Shown here: in pieces, positions 9,476 through 19,370 of the stretch
Layout of the letters: every line of letters begins with the position of its first letter
How positions within the stretch are numbered: position 1 is the first letter of the stretch
Assembly: GCA_019747795.1 (NCBI GenBank)
Contig: JAIEQK010000136.1
Span: forward strand, 1 to 61,875
Direction: 5' to 3'
Source of the DNA: Gammaproteobacteria bacterium
GTDB lineage: Bacteria > Pseudomonadota > Gammaproteobacteria > Ga0077536
Length of the DNA: 61,875 nucleotides
The notes under the pieces: model-generated
What the model was told of the DNA's origin: nothing
The model's database searches: none
The model's input: the letters and a program-made list of their open reading frames with translations, nothing else
Made by a program: the position numbers and the translations under genes

Positions 9476-9876
9476 TTCACTCTCCCCCGGCGTGACGGGC
9501 CACCTTTGTCCCACACGCGACAGTTCCGTGTATTGATTGAGCGAGCTTGCCTTGCGGCCGGCTGCGACGCGTTAGCGACGCCCCGCTCGGCGCGGCGCCG
9601 CCAGCCTGGACGATAGGGACGCTGACCCGGGAGGAACGGAACCAGCCGTGGGTTTTGCGATTGTTTGCTTTTGGACACTCTTGACGCGGCAAGCGCCCGA
9701 AGCGCGTTGCCGCCTCCCGGGCCCGCCTACGCGGGAACCATCGACGTCGGCCCAGGCTCGCGCCGTCGAGCGGGCGCCTGGAGGCGCCCACGGGGGGCGA
9801 AAAGCCCGACTGGCTTCGACCCCGCCTGCCGCCGTCGGACTCTACTGAGCCATGTCGGCGGCTGGCCCCCACCGCC

Positions 9877-11547
9877 CTACATCACCATGGCCGCCTCGAG
9901 GATCCGCGCGCTCGGATACCGCCCGCGCATCGCCCCGAAGTGCGTCCCTCGCGCGCCGCCCAGACGGGTCGCGACAAAGGTGTCCGCCACCTCCGGCCGC
10001 CCGTGCTTCGCCAGCAGCGCGGCCTGCCACAGGCGCACGATGTGCTCGCACAGCCAGCGCGCGTTGAACGGCAGGTCGTCCAGTTCGGCGATGGTATCGG
10101 GCAGGGCATCCACCAGGGCGTCCAGGCGGCGATCCGCGCCCCGCGCGACGCGCATCTCTCCCTGCAGCGTATCGAGCAACGCCTCGTCACGCGCGAGCGC
10201 GCGCAGCACGTCGAGGCACACCATGTTGCTGCTGCCTTCCCAGATGCAATTGAGCGGCGCCTCGCGGTACAGGCGCGCGAGCGGATGGTTCTCGATGTAA
10301 CCGTTGCCGCCCATGCACTCCAGCGCCTCGGCGGCGTAGGCCGGGGCCATCTTGCACACGAAGTACTTCACCAGCGGCGGCCCCACGCGGCGCAGCTGCG
10401 CGGCGGTGTCATCTTCGTCAGCCTCGTCGAAGGCGCGCGCGATGCGCAGTGTGAGCGTCAACATGGCTTCGGACTCGATGGCCATGTCGGCGAGCACGTT
10501 CTGCATCAGCGGCTGATCGGCGATGGCGCGGCCGAAGGCGCTTCGTCCACGCACGTAGTGCAATGCCTGGACGAAGGCCTGGCGCATGAGGCCCGCCGAG
10601 CCGATGGCGAAGTCGAGGCGGGTGTAGTGGGCGTCCTCCATGGCACGCGCGATGCCGCGTCCTTCTTCGGACACGCGCACTGCGAAGGTGTCATCGAACT
10701 CGATGGAGCTGGAAGCATTCGAGCGGTTGCCGCACTTGTCCTTCAGCATCTGGATTGCGAAGCGGTTGCGGCGCCCGTCTTCATGCACGCGCGGCACGAG
10801 GAACAGCGTCGGACCTGCGTCGGCCTGCGCGATGACGAAGAAGCCGTCGCTCATGGGCGCCGAACAGAACCACTTGTGTCCGGTCAGCAGGTATTCGTCC
10901 TCGGCCCCACCGGCGCGCCGCGCGCGGGTCGTGCTGGCGCGCAGATCGGAACCCGCCTGCTTCTCGGTGAGCGTCATGCCGAGGGTGATGGCGCTCTTGG
11001 TCGACACCGGGCGCAGACCCGGTTCGTAGCCATGCGCCGCGAGGCGGGCGCCCCAGCTGTCCGCCAGGCGCGGGCTCGAGCGCAGCATCGGAATCGCCGC
11101 ATAGGCCATGCCGGTCGGGCAGCCGACGCCGTTCTCGGCCTGGTTCCACAGGTAGCTCAGCACGCCCCGCGCGACGTGTCCGCCACGTTCGGGTGCGGTC
11201 CACGCCAGGCTGTGCACGCCGGTGCCGAAAGCGAGCCCCATCAGTTCGTGATAGGCGGGGTGGTAGCGCACCTCGTCTATGCGATGGCCGTAGGCGTCAT
11301 GGCTGACCAGTTCCGGCACGTGGCGGTTGGCAAGGTAGGCGAGTTCCTGCACGTGGCGCGATCCGACCGCGGCGCCCAGGGCGGAGGCCTGGGCCGCCAC
11401 CCAGCCCGCGCCCTCGCGCGCCGCGGCGGCGGCGAGCAGCGGATCTGAGTCGAACGCGTTGTAGTCGCTGAGCGCGCTCGCCTGGTTGTCGACGGTATGG
11501 GTGTCCATGGACGGCAGCGGCCCCGCACGATGATTGACGGCCTGCAT
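9877..11547 (-). CDS. Acyl-CoA dehydrogenase, AidB-like
   Basis: GMTLTEKQAGSDLRASTTRA, LTGHKWFCSAPMSDGFFVIAQA, CMGGNGYIENHPLARLYREAPLNCIWEGSSNMVCLDVLRAL. Confidence 0.9.
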   Translation of the reverse strand: MQAVNHRAGPLPSMDTHTVDNQASALSDYNAFDSDPLLAAAAAREGAGWVAAQASALGAAVGSRHVQELAYLANRHVPELVSHDAYGHRIDEVRYHPAYHELMGLAFGTGVHSLAWTAPERGGHVARGVLSYLWNQAENGVGCPTGMAYAAIPMLRSSPRLADSWGARLAAHGYEPGLRPVSTKSAITLGMTLTEKQAGSDLRASTTRARRAGGAEDEYLLTGHKWFCSAPMSDGFFVIAQADAGPTLFLVPRVHEDGRRNRFAIQMLKDKCGNRSNASSSIEFDDTFAVRVSEEGRGIARAMEDAHYTRLDFAIGSAGLMRQAFVQALHYVRGRSAFGRAIADQPLMQNVLADMAIESEAMLTLTLRIARAFDEADEDDTAAQLRRVGPPLVKYFVCKMAPAYAAEALECMGGNGYIENHPLARLYREAPLNCIWEGSSNMVCLDVLRALARDEALLDTLQGEMRVARGADRRLDALVDALPDTIAELDDLPFNARWLCEHIVRLWQAALLAKHGRPEVADTFVATRLGGARGTHFGAMRGRYPSARILEAAMVM

Positions 11548-11616
11548 CGTCGATCATCCCGGCAGTCCGATGCAATGCGGCCCACGGACCCGCCCGACGC
11601 CGCGACTCGCGGCCAC

Positions 11617-13467
11617 TCATCCCCCGAGGTGCCTGCGCATCACCTGGTCGCGCTGCCAGTAGAACCCGAGCACGCGGCCCAGATCGGCCTGCTTCGCGGC
11701 CAGGCCAGGCAGCTTGATCACCGTCTTGCGCCGCCCTACCGAGGCGCCGCTGGGATGGCCCAACTCGAGCCGGAAAGCGCCGAAGGAAGGACTCTCGAAC
11801 GACATGCGCTCGATCTCGGACCAGCGCACCACGCTCTGGCCGTCGGGCAGGTGCAGGCCGAGGTAGGAGACGCCCAACTCGCCGCCCTTGTCCGGGCGGA
11901 TACCGAAGTTGGGAAAGTACTTCAGCACGATGGCCGCCTCCTCCGCGTTCGCGGGCAGGTAGCGATACGCCAGGCTCTGCTCGTGCTGGCTGGCGAATTG
12001 CTGTTCGTAGTTCGCCCACAAGCGCGCCTCGATGGCCTCGGCGGTGGCGATATCCACGGCCCAGCCGGGGGCGTGCTCGGCCACGACGATGGCGCCGAAG
12101 TCCGCCGGCGCGATGATCTCGTCCACGCGCGCCATACGCTCGGCCAGGGGCGGATGGCTGTCGAACGGATGGGGCACGGGCGCCTCTGCCAACGTCAGCT
12201 CGAACGCCTGCGACTGCGCGAAGGACACAAGGCCGTGGTCGATGCGCGCCGCGATGCCGAGACTCGTGTCGAGCTGATGTTCCAGGCCGAACAGCCCCTG
12301 CTCCACCGCGCCGCGGTAGAGCGCGTAGGCGGAGATCTTGAGCAACGCGCGCACCAGGGCGCCGGCCGACACCAGGCGGGCGGCGACCCCGTCGGCCAGG
12401 AATTCACGCTCCCGCCCGTCGCTCCGCAGTGCGAGTTCGAACAGCACGCGGTAGATGCGCATGAAATGCGCCCACGGCACGGTGATGCCGCCGTTCACGA
12501 GTTCGAGGCAGTACTCGTCGTATTGCTGCAGCTTTGGTCCGAGACGCGCGCCGCTCGCCGTGTCGCCGCCGCTGAAATGACCGAGTTCGTGCGCCAGCAC
12601 CGCATCCGCCTCCTCACGATCGAGCACCCGGAGCAGGGGCAGACTGACGAACAGCGTGCGTCCGGTCAGCTGCCGCTCGGCGACCCTGAGCGGCGCCTCC
12701 GTCACGAAGAAGTTGGTGTCGATGCCGGCGACGATCTGCGCCGGGGGCTCGGTGTCGAGACGCGCCGCCATCTGCCGCACCCGGGCCCACAGCGCGGGCG
12801 CGTCACGTTCATCGACCAGTTCGCCTTCCAGTACATTGTCCGCCGCCGCGCGCTTGAACAGCGCCATCACCACCACCGCGACCGCGCCCAGGGTGAGCAC
12901 GGCGGCGACCACGATGAGCCTCACGGAATAGTGGTTGGTGAAGAACGCCGTTACCCAGAAGGACAGCCACACCAACAGCGCGCCCTGCAGCACCGTCTCG
13001 ATCACCGCCGTGGCGGTGAACAGTCGCCAGCCCAGCACGAAGCTGCCGTACTGCGCGCCGCGATTGCGAAACGCGTAGGCGCCGAGCGCAAGCGCGGCGC
13101 ACAGCACCGCCACGCCGGCAGGCAACATGAGCGCAGTGATCCTCTCGACCAGCTGGAACTGCCACATCTCGCCGTAGCGCGTGCACACCTGTGCGCGCAA
13201 GGTCGCGAGGCGCGGGTCGTCGTCGTGACAGGCTTGGGACGGCGGATGCGCGCGAATGAAGGCGCGCATGCCGGCGCGATCTTCATCCGCCATGTCGGCC
13301 TGCGCGTCGATGCCGCGTTCGATTGCCTCAATCATGCGCCCGTCGAGATCGGCAATCGCGTGGTGGCTGAAGAGCCAGCCGCAGGCCGGCAGCAGGAACA
13401 ATGGCAGCAAGCCGATGAGGAACATGCGCGCGAGCGCCTGCCCGAAGCGCGAACCGGTCGAAGTCAT
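11617..13467 (-). CDS. M48-family membrane metalloprotease
   Basis: VLAHELGHFSGGD (HExxH), multiple TM segments, and DSHPPLAERMARVDE near the C-terminus. Confidence 0.87.
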   Translation of the reverse strand: MTSTGSRFGQALARMFLIGLLPLFLLPACGWLFSHHAIADLDGRMIEAIERGIDAQADMADEDRAGMRAFIRAHPPSQACHDDDPRLATLRAQVCTRYGEMWQFQLVERITALMLPAGVAVLCAALALGAYAFRNRGAQYGSFVLGWRLFTATAVIETVLQGALLVWLSFWVTAFFTNHYSVRLIVVAAVLTLGAVAVVVMALFKRAAADNVLEGELVDERDAPALWARVRQMAARLDTEPPAQIVAGIDTNFFVTEAPLRVAERQLTGRTLFVSLPLLRVLDREEADAVLAHELGHFSGGDTASGARLGPKLQQYDEYCLELVNGGITVPWAHFMRIYRVLFELALRSDGREREFLADGVAARLVSAGALVRALLKISAYALYRGAVEQGLFGLEHQLDTSLGIAARIDHGLVSFAQSQAFELTLAEAPVPHPFDSHPPLAERMARVDEIIAPADFGAIVVAEHAPGWAVDIATAEAIEARLWANYEQQFASQHEQSLAYRYLPANAEEAAIVLKYFPNFGIRPDKGGELGVSYLGLHLPDGQSVVRWSEIERMSFESPSFGAFRLELGHPSGASVGRRKTVIKLPGLAAKQADLGRVLGFYWQRDQVMRRHLGG

Positions 13468-13622
13468 CCCATCCTCCTTGGGGCGCGGCGGCGCCGTCCG
13501 TGGCCTGCATGACTTCGATGATAGGGAAGCCTTGCATCGTCCTCCACCCTGCGCCCTGACGCATAGTCCGCATGGACGAAGCGAGCCTGCAAGCGTGTTT
13601 CGACGCCCGACGAGCGATCAGG

Positions 13623-15542
13623 TCAGTCGCCGATCTCCGTCGACGGCGAAGCGTCCAGCGTGGTCTCGCCGCCCAGCAGTTCCGGCGTGCGACGGCCGAG
13701 GATGTCCTCCGGCATGCCGGTGATGGAATCGATCAGGTTGACCAGTTCGTGGATGTTGCGCGCGCCCCATTCCGGATGCTCGTCGTCCATGAACTGGGGA
13801 AAGTGGCCGCCGTAGAGCAGCTTGAAATGCTGTTCGGGCACGATGCCGCAGAGCGCGATGGCGCGCGCGGCGTCGGCCGGCGTCACCAGCGGGTCGTCGG
13901 GCGTGGTGACCACGGTGCAGCGCACGAGGTCTTCGGCCGGCGCGGGACGGGCGCGGTACATGCCCCAGAAGAACTGCGCGACGCGCCGCCCACCGACGCG
14001 GTGCGCGGCCGCGGCCATGGCGAGCCGCGCGTCGAGGCGGATGCGCGCCAGCACCGCGTCGCGGCTGAACATGTGCCTGGCCAGCCGTTCGCGCCACGCA
14101 GCCGGCAGCAGGCGCGACAGCTGTCCGAGCGCGGCCATGCAGATGGACTTCCAGCGTCCGGCCGGGTCGTTGAAGATCAACACCGGTGAGATGCACAGGC
14201 GATGGATCTTCCTGCCGAGCTCATGATCCTCGGCGCACAGCAGCGCGGTCGCCGAGTAGGAGTGACCGACGATCACCGTCGGCAGCCCATGCACACCGAT
14301 GAGCTCGAGCCAGGCACGCACGGCGAGCACGATGCCACGCGGCGTGCAGGTCCAGGCCTCACGCTCATCGCGCAGACGCGAATCGCCGAAGCCGGCGAGA
14401 TCGGGCACCAGCACCAGCGCCGCGCCGTTGTCGCGCGCGACACCGATGGCCATGTCGCGCCAGAGCGCGCTGCTGGTCCACAGCCCGTGCAGCAGCACCA
14501 CCACTTCGGTGGCCCGCGCGAGCGCGAGCGGATTGCCGAGGGGTCCGAGGCGCGCCTGGTGTCCGTACACGTCCCAGGCGATGTCCGCGTAGCCGGATGC
14601 CTCCTTGAAGAGCGCGCTCGCCGCGACATCGATCTCGCCCGCAGCCTCGAGCTCGGACAGGCGATAGCGCGCGCATCCCAGGTGCTCGCCGATCAGCGCC
14701 TGGTGCGACGGCGCCTGCGCCCAGGAGAAGCGTCGCGTGTCACGCAGCGGGCGCGCGAGCTGCGGCGTCACCGCGCCCGGCGCGATCTCCACGTCGCGCA
14801 GGGCGGCCACGAACGCCAACACCGACGGATAGCGTTCCGACGGGTACTCGGCGAGCGCGCGCTCGAGAATGGGCGCGAGCCGCGCGCGCAGATCGGGTGC
14901 GAGGCGATCGATGGCGACCTCGTTGTAGCGCGGCGGCGCCTCCTGCAGCAGCAAGGCCAGCAGGGTGCGGGCGAGCCCGTACTGATCCGAGGCCGGCAAG
15001 GCGATGCCGACGCGCTGCTCGGGCGCCATGAAATCGGGCGTGCCGGCCACCGTTCGACCACTCTCGGTGGTCTCGTCCGCCAGCAGTCGGGCGATGCCGA
15101 AGTCGGTCAGGAACGGCGTGCCCTGCTCGTCGAGCAGGATGTTCGCGGGCTTGACGTCGCAATGCACGACGTCCTGCGCGTGCGCCGCCGCGAGGGCGGT
15201 GCCGATGGCGTTGATGATGGCGATCGCCTGGCTTGCATCCATCGGCGCACGGATGCGCTGGCGCAGGTTGACGCCCTCGATGTAGGCGAACGCGATGTAG
15301 CTCTCAGCGAGGTCGAACACCGGCACGATGTGCGGATGGCTGAGCCGCACCACCACGCGCTGCTCGAGCTCGAAGCGCCGGCGGATGCCCGCGTCCATGC
15401 CCGGCCGCAGCAGTTTGATCGCCGCCAGGCCGTCGTTGACGCGATGTCGCCCGAGCCAGACTTCGGCCATGCCACCGTAGCCCAACGGGCGTTCGAGGCT
15501 GTATTCGCCCACTGTGCGACGAGAAAGCGGCTTCATCTGCAC
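13623..15542 (-). CDS. Ser/Thr protein kinase fused to an alpha/beta hydrolase domain
   Basis: Kinase: LGYGGMAEVWLG, AAIKLLRPG, VHCDVKPANILL, LTDFGIARLL, GTPDFMAPEQ. Hydrolase: VVVLLHGLWTSSALWRDMAIG, VIVGHSYSATALL, GGHFPQFMDDEHPEW. Confidence 0.88.
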   Translation of the reverse strand: MQMKPLSRRTVGEYSLERPLGYGGMAEVWLGRHRVNDGLAAIKLLRPGMDAGIRRRFELEQRVVVRLSHPHIVPVFDLAESYIAFAYIEGVNLRQRIRAPMDASQAIAIINAIGTALAAAHAQDVVHCDVKPANILLDEQGTPFLTDFGIARLLADETTESGRTVAGTPDFMAPEQRVGIALPASDQYGLARTLLALLLQEAPPRYNEVAIDRLAPDLRARLAPILERALAEYPSERYPSVLAFVAALRDVEIAPGAVTPQLARPLRDTRRFSWAQAPSHQALIGEHLGCARYRLSELEAAGEIDVAASALFKEASGYADIAWDVYGHQARLGPLGNPLALARATEVVVLLHGLWTSSALWRDMAIGVARDNGAALVLVPDLAGFGDSRLRDEREAWTCTPRGIVLAVRAWLELIGVHGLPTVIVGHSYSATALLCAEDHELGRKIHRLCISPVLIFNDPAGRWKSICMAALGQLSRLLPAAWRERLARHMFSRDAVLARIRLDARLAMAAAAHRVGGRRVAQFFWGMYRARPAPAEDLVRCTVVTTPDDPLVTPADAARAIALCGIVPEQHFKLLYGGHFPQFMDDEHPEWGARNIHELVNLIDSITGMPEDILGRRTPELLGGETTLDASPSTEIGD

Positions 15543-15803
15543 CCTCCCCCGGATGAGGCCAACACGTCTTCAGGCACCCCCCTTGGAGTATACCCGTGCA
15601 TCTATGGCGGGCGAGTTCCCTGGCGGCGGGGGAGATGCCGTAACGGTCAAGCCTGGCTGCCGACGGCGGGCGTGCCTCGAAGACGTCCGCGCCGCGGCGT
15701 TCGATGCTCCAGTCGGCCCGCCGCCGCATCAGCGCATCGACAAGCGGCGCGGATCGGGTTTAGATGGGGACGGGGATTGGCCCGCAGGACAAGGAACACC
15801 GCC

Positions 15804-16415
15804 ATGCAAGGCTCGAAGCCGTTCAAGACCGTCGCCGCGGCCGTGCTCTTGTCGAGCGCGCTCCTGCCGTCGCTCGCCTGGAATGCGTGGGCGGCCGAGC
15901 CGGTGCCGGTCACCGAAGCGACCTTCCAATGCATGACCCGCATGACCAAGGTGCGCGGCTTCTATGTCGACAACCTGCTCGGCAAGCTCGATGAGACGCT
16001 GGCCGTAGCAAATTCGCCAACCGGCGGCGTGTACCCGCCCGGAACTCTGCTGCAGCTCGTCCCCACCGAAGTGATGGTCAAGCATCCAGCAGGCACCAAC
16101 CCCGCGACCAAGGACTGGGAGTTCTTCGAACTCGACGTGAGCAAGGAGGGCAGCAAGATTCGCAAGCGCGGCTATGTCGACGTGGTGAATCGCTTCGGCG
16201 GCAACTGTTTCGGCTGCCACGTGGCGGCCAAGCCGGAGTGGGATCTCGTGTGCGAGGAAACCCACGGCTGCGCGCCCATTCCGATCACACCGGCGATGTT
16301 CGCCGCCCTGCAGGCGAGCGACCCGCGCTGCGTGCCGCCCAACCCGCTGTCCCAGGCGGACAAGGATGCGCTGGCGGCACTGGAGAAGATTCTCGCGCCC
16401 AAGCCGGCGCCCTAG
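15804..16415 (+). CDS. Secreted monoheme cytochrome c-like protein
   Basis: Signal peptide; NRFGGNCFGCHVAAKPEWDLVCEETHGC contains CxxCH. Confidence 0.72.
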   Translation: MQGSKPFKTVAAAVLLSSALLPSLAWNAWAAEPVPVTEATFQCMTRMTKVRGFYVDNLLGKLDETLAVANSPTGGVYPPGTLLQLVPTEVMVKHPAGTNPATKDWEFFELDVSKEGSKIRKRGYVDVVNRFGGNCFGCHVAAKPEWDLVCEETHGCAPIPITPAMFAALQASDPRCVPPNPLSQADKDALAALEKILAPKPAP

Positions 16416-16444
16416 CAGCCGCAGCTTCAACAACAGAGGTACCC

Positions 16445-16825
16445 ATGTCCAACATCGACAAAGTGCGCGCGTTCATCGCCAAGTGGGAGGCCCGCGACGT
16501 CGAGGGCATCATGAACACTTTCAGCGACACGCCCTTCTATCACAACATTCCGATGGCCCCGCTCACCAGCAAGGAAGCCATCCGGGCCTTCATCGAACCG
16601 TTCATGGCGCCGGTGACCAAGGTCCAATGGACCGTGCATTTCATTGCCGAGGACGCCAACGGCGTAGTGCTGACCGAGCGGGTCGACGCCTTCCATTACG
16701 GCGACAAGCGCATTGCCCTGCCGGTGATGGGCAGCTTCGAGTTCGAGGGTGACAAGCTGGTCAAGTGGCGGGACTACTTCGATCTGCGCGAGTTCGAGAC
16801 GCAGGCAGCCGCGCTGCAGAGCTGA
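16445..16825 (+). CDS. Limonene-epoxide hydrolase / SnoaL-like (NTF2-fold) protein
   Basis: MSNIDKVRAFIAKWEARDVEGIMNTFSDTPFYHNIPMAPLTSKEAIRAFIEPF...KLVKWRDYFDLREFE. Confidence 0.83.
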   Translation: MSNIDKVRAFIAKWEARDVEGIMNTFSDTPFYHNIPMAPLTSKEAIRAFIEPFMAPVTKVQWTVHFIAEDANGVVLTERVDAFHYGDKRIALPVMGSFEFEGDKLVKWRDYFDLREFETQAAALQS

Positions 16826-16952
16826 CGCGCGCGCTCGAGGCTTTCCGTCACGACCGGCCGACCATTGCGTCGGTCGGTCGGCACCGCCGCGTTGCTTCGG
16901 CCTCGAGGGTCGAACCGCTATCATTGCGACTTTTCTCGCCCAGATCACCGCC

Positions 16953-17894
16953 ATGCCCGCGAAGTACATGCACGACGTCCTGCCCACCCTCGCCGCCTGG
17001 CGCCGCGCGGGCCACCGTGCCGTGCTCGCGACCCTGGTGTTCGTCGACGGCTCGGCGCCGCGCCCGCGCGGCAGCCAGATGGCCATACGCGAGGACGGCG
17101 CGGCGGTCGGCAACCTGACCGGCGGCTGCGCCGAAGCCGCGATCATCGCCGAGGCGCAGGACTGCCTGGCGAAGAACGCCAACCGCATCGTGCGCTACGG
17201 CAAGGATTCGCCCTACATCGATATCCGCCTGCCCTGCGGCTCTGGGATCGACGTGTTCTTCGACGTCACGCTGCGTGACGCCGACCTCGAACAGGTGCTC
17301 CGCGCCAACGGCGCGCGCGAGCCGGCGTCGCTGGTGTTCGACTGCGCGGCCCTCACACTGCGGGTCGAACCTGGCGTGGCGACAGCGATGGACGGCAACT
17401 CGTGGGTGCGGGTGTGCGAACCGCCGATCCGCATCTGGGCGGTGGGCAAGGGTCCGCTGGTGCCGCTCATCGCGCAGCTCGGCACGGCGGCCGAGTTCGA
17501 AGTGATCGTCTGCTCGTCAGAGCGCGAGACCTTGGAAATGGCGCGGCCTTTCGCCCATGAAGCGCATGCGCTCACCACGCCGGACGGATTCGACTGCGGC
17601 CCGCTCGATCCCTGGACCGCCTTTCTCTCGCTCTTTCACGAGCACGAATGGGATCCGCCGATACTCGAGAAGGCGCTCGCCAGCCGCGCGTTCTACGTCG
17701 GTGCGCTCGGCAGCAAGCGTACCGCCGAAGCGCGCCGCGAAACGCTGGCCGAGATGGGCATACCGGCCGACGTCATCGCGCGGCTGCACGGCCCGGTCGG
17801 TCTCGACCTCGGCGCACGCAGTCCGCCGGAGATCGCGCTCGCGATCTTGGGTGAGATAGTGCAAGTCAGGCGCCGCCGCCCGAGCGGCGCCTGA
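16953..17894 (+). CDS. XdhC/CoxI-family molybdoenzyme maturation protein
   Basis: GSAPRPRGSQMAIREDGAAVGNLTGGCAEAAI, YVGALGSKRTAEARRETLAEMG, HGPVGLDLGARSPPEIALAILGEI. Confidence 0.9.
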   Translation: MPAKYMHDVLPTLAAWRRAGHRAVLATLVFVDGSAPRPRGSQMAIREDGAAVGNLTGGCAEAAIIAEAQDCLAKNANRIVRYGKDSPYIDIRLPCGSGIDVFFDVTLRDADLEQVLRANGAREPASLVFDCAALTLRVEPGVATAMDGNSWVRVCEPPIRIWAVGKGPLVPLIAQLGTAAEFEVIVCSSERETLEMARPFAHEAHALTTPDGFDCGPLDPWTAFLSLFHEHEWDPPILEKALASRAFYVGALGSKRTAEARRETLAEMGIPADVIARLHGPVGLDLGARSPPEIALAILGEIVQVRRRRPSGA

Positions 17895-18257
17895 ACTCGT
17901 TGTCGTGAGCGCGCGCGGTAGACGCGCGTGCTCCTCGTATAAGCGACGCATGCACTCGACGCCTTCTGTTCTGCCGCGCGTCGTCGTCACGCGCCTTCCC
18001 TCCGCATCGACTTCGAGCTTTCCTCGCATCGCCACCACCTAGGTGAAATCCCTTATCCCGATCGCCGCAAGTCCGTAGCGATTTTCCCGTCTTTCCGCCC
18101 GATGTCTGTTGTCGTGGCGACGCATTCTCTCGATTGCATCCACCGTTGATCGCGATCAAGTGCGGACCGCGATCGGAAGCGACACTGCCGTCCAAGGGCT
18201 GCCCGGGAATGGAGCAGCGAAACCAAGTGACTGATAAGACGAGATGAGGACACGACG

Positions 18258-19235
18258 ATGAACCGTCACAAGACATTCACCCGGACAGCCATCGCGGCCG
18301 GCTTGCTGGCCGCCTGCGCCGGCGCCCAGGCAGACGCGGACGTGGCAGGCCTGCAACAGCGCCTGGCCCAGATGGAACAGGAGATGGCCCAGCTTCGCGC
18401 CGAACTGGCCAAGGTCGCGGCCCAGGAGCCGGTGCAAGAGCAGCGCGTGCAGGCCATCGAGTCGCGCGTGACAAAGGTCGAATCCGCGCCGGCGCCGGTG
18501 GCGGAAGCGCCCAAAGTGGCCGGCAATCGCGTGTTCTTCCGCGGCGGCTACGCGAAGATGCCCGATGACCGTTCGAACGGCGCCTTCACCGACATGATCA
18601 ACGTGCCGGGCGCCCTCGGCCTGCCCGACATCAACAACACCTCCGATGACGGCTGGTACTTCGGCGCGGGCTTCGACTTCCTGCTGTCGCGCGACACGCT
18701 GGGCCTGCTGCCCGGTGTGTGGACCATCGCCGAGCTCGGGCTCGAGTTCCGCGACATGGGCGGCAAGGACGCACATCTCATCGGACCAGTCGCAGAGTGC
18801 CTGCTGCTGAACGAGATCAAGACCGGCGGCGTGCCCGGTGCACTCAACTGCACCAACATCAAGGGCAAGCAGAACATGACCATGCTGACCGTGAGCGCGG
18901 CGCCGAAGCTGAAGTTCATGGAGGGCTCGAAGCTCCGGCCGTGGATCATTCCGGCCGGCTTCGACATCAATGTCATCTCGCCGCCGTCCGACAGCACCAA
19001 CTATCTCGACGTGGGCGTGCAGTTCGGCGCCGGTCTCGACTACGAGTTGTTTCCCGGCATCACCCTCGGCGCCGACTTCCGCTACCACCTGGCGGCCAAC
19101 CTGACCGACCCGGACTACGAGAGCGGTGCGATCGCGGCCGCCCAGGCAGCCGGCCTGGTGAAGGGCCTCGAGCTCAACACCAAGCAGAAGAACGACGTCT
19201 GGACCGCCGGCATCTCGCTCGGCATCGCCTTCTGA
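18258..19235 (+). CDS. Outer-membrane beta-barrel protein with N-terminal coiled-coil
   Basis: Signal peptide, LQQRLAQMEQEMAQLRAELAKVAAQ coiled-coil, alternating beta-strand-like segments, terminal ISLGIAF. Confidence 0.7.
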   Translation: MNRHKTFTRTAIAAGLLAACAGAQADADVAGLQQRLAQMEQEMAQLRAELAKVAAQEPVQEQRVQAIESRVTKVESAPAPVAEAPKVAGNRVFFRGGYAKMPDDRSNGAFTDMINVPGALGLPDINNTSDDGWYFGAGFDFLLSRDTLGLLPGVWTIAELGLEFRDMGGKDAHLIGPVAECLLLNEIKTGGVPGALNCTNIKGKQNMTMLTVSAAPKLKFMEGSKLRPWIIPAGFDINVISPPSDSTNYLDVGVQFGAGLDYELFPGITLGADFRYHLAANLTDPDYESGAIAAAQAAGLVKGLELNTKQKNDVWTAGISLGIAF

Positions 19236-19270
19236 TCCCACGCGCGGTTCTCCCCGCCGCGCGGCACCCG

Positions 19271-19308
19271 AGCCGGGCTGCTTCTCCCCGAGCAGCCCGG
19301 CTTTCTTT
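19271..19308 (+). terminator. Rho-independent terminator
   Basis: agccgggctgc-ttctccccga-gcagcccggct followed by ttcttt. Confidence 0.8.
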
Positions 19309-19370
19309 CATGCGACATGCACGCTCGGTAGAGTAGGCCGACGCTTTGCCGCCGCCAGGTGCTTCCTAAC

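Noticed and set aside
9477-9872. ORFs in the 9.5-9.87 kb intergenic region
   Set aside because: Low-complexity R/P/G-rich translations with no recognisable family; likely spacer DNA.
11497-13512. 671-aa plus-strand ORF opposite the M48 protease
   Set aside because: Shadow ORF; composition is R/H/Q-rich and the opposite strand has a clear HExxH protease.
14202-15803. Long N-terminal part of the 737-aa ORF 14202-16415
   Set aside because: Antisense to the kinase-hydrolase gene. The real gene starts at 15804 with a signal peptide; the upstream part is read-through of an open frame.
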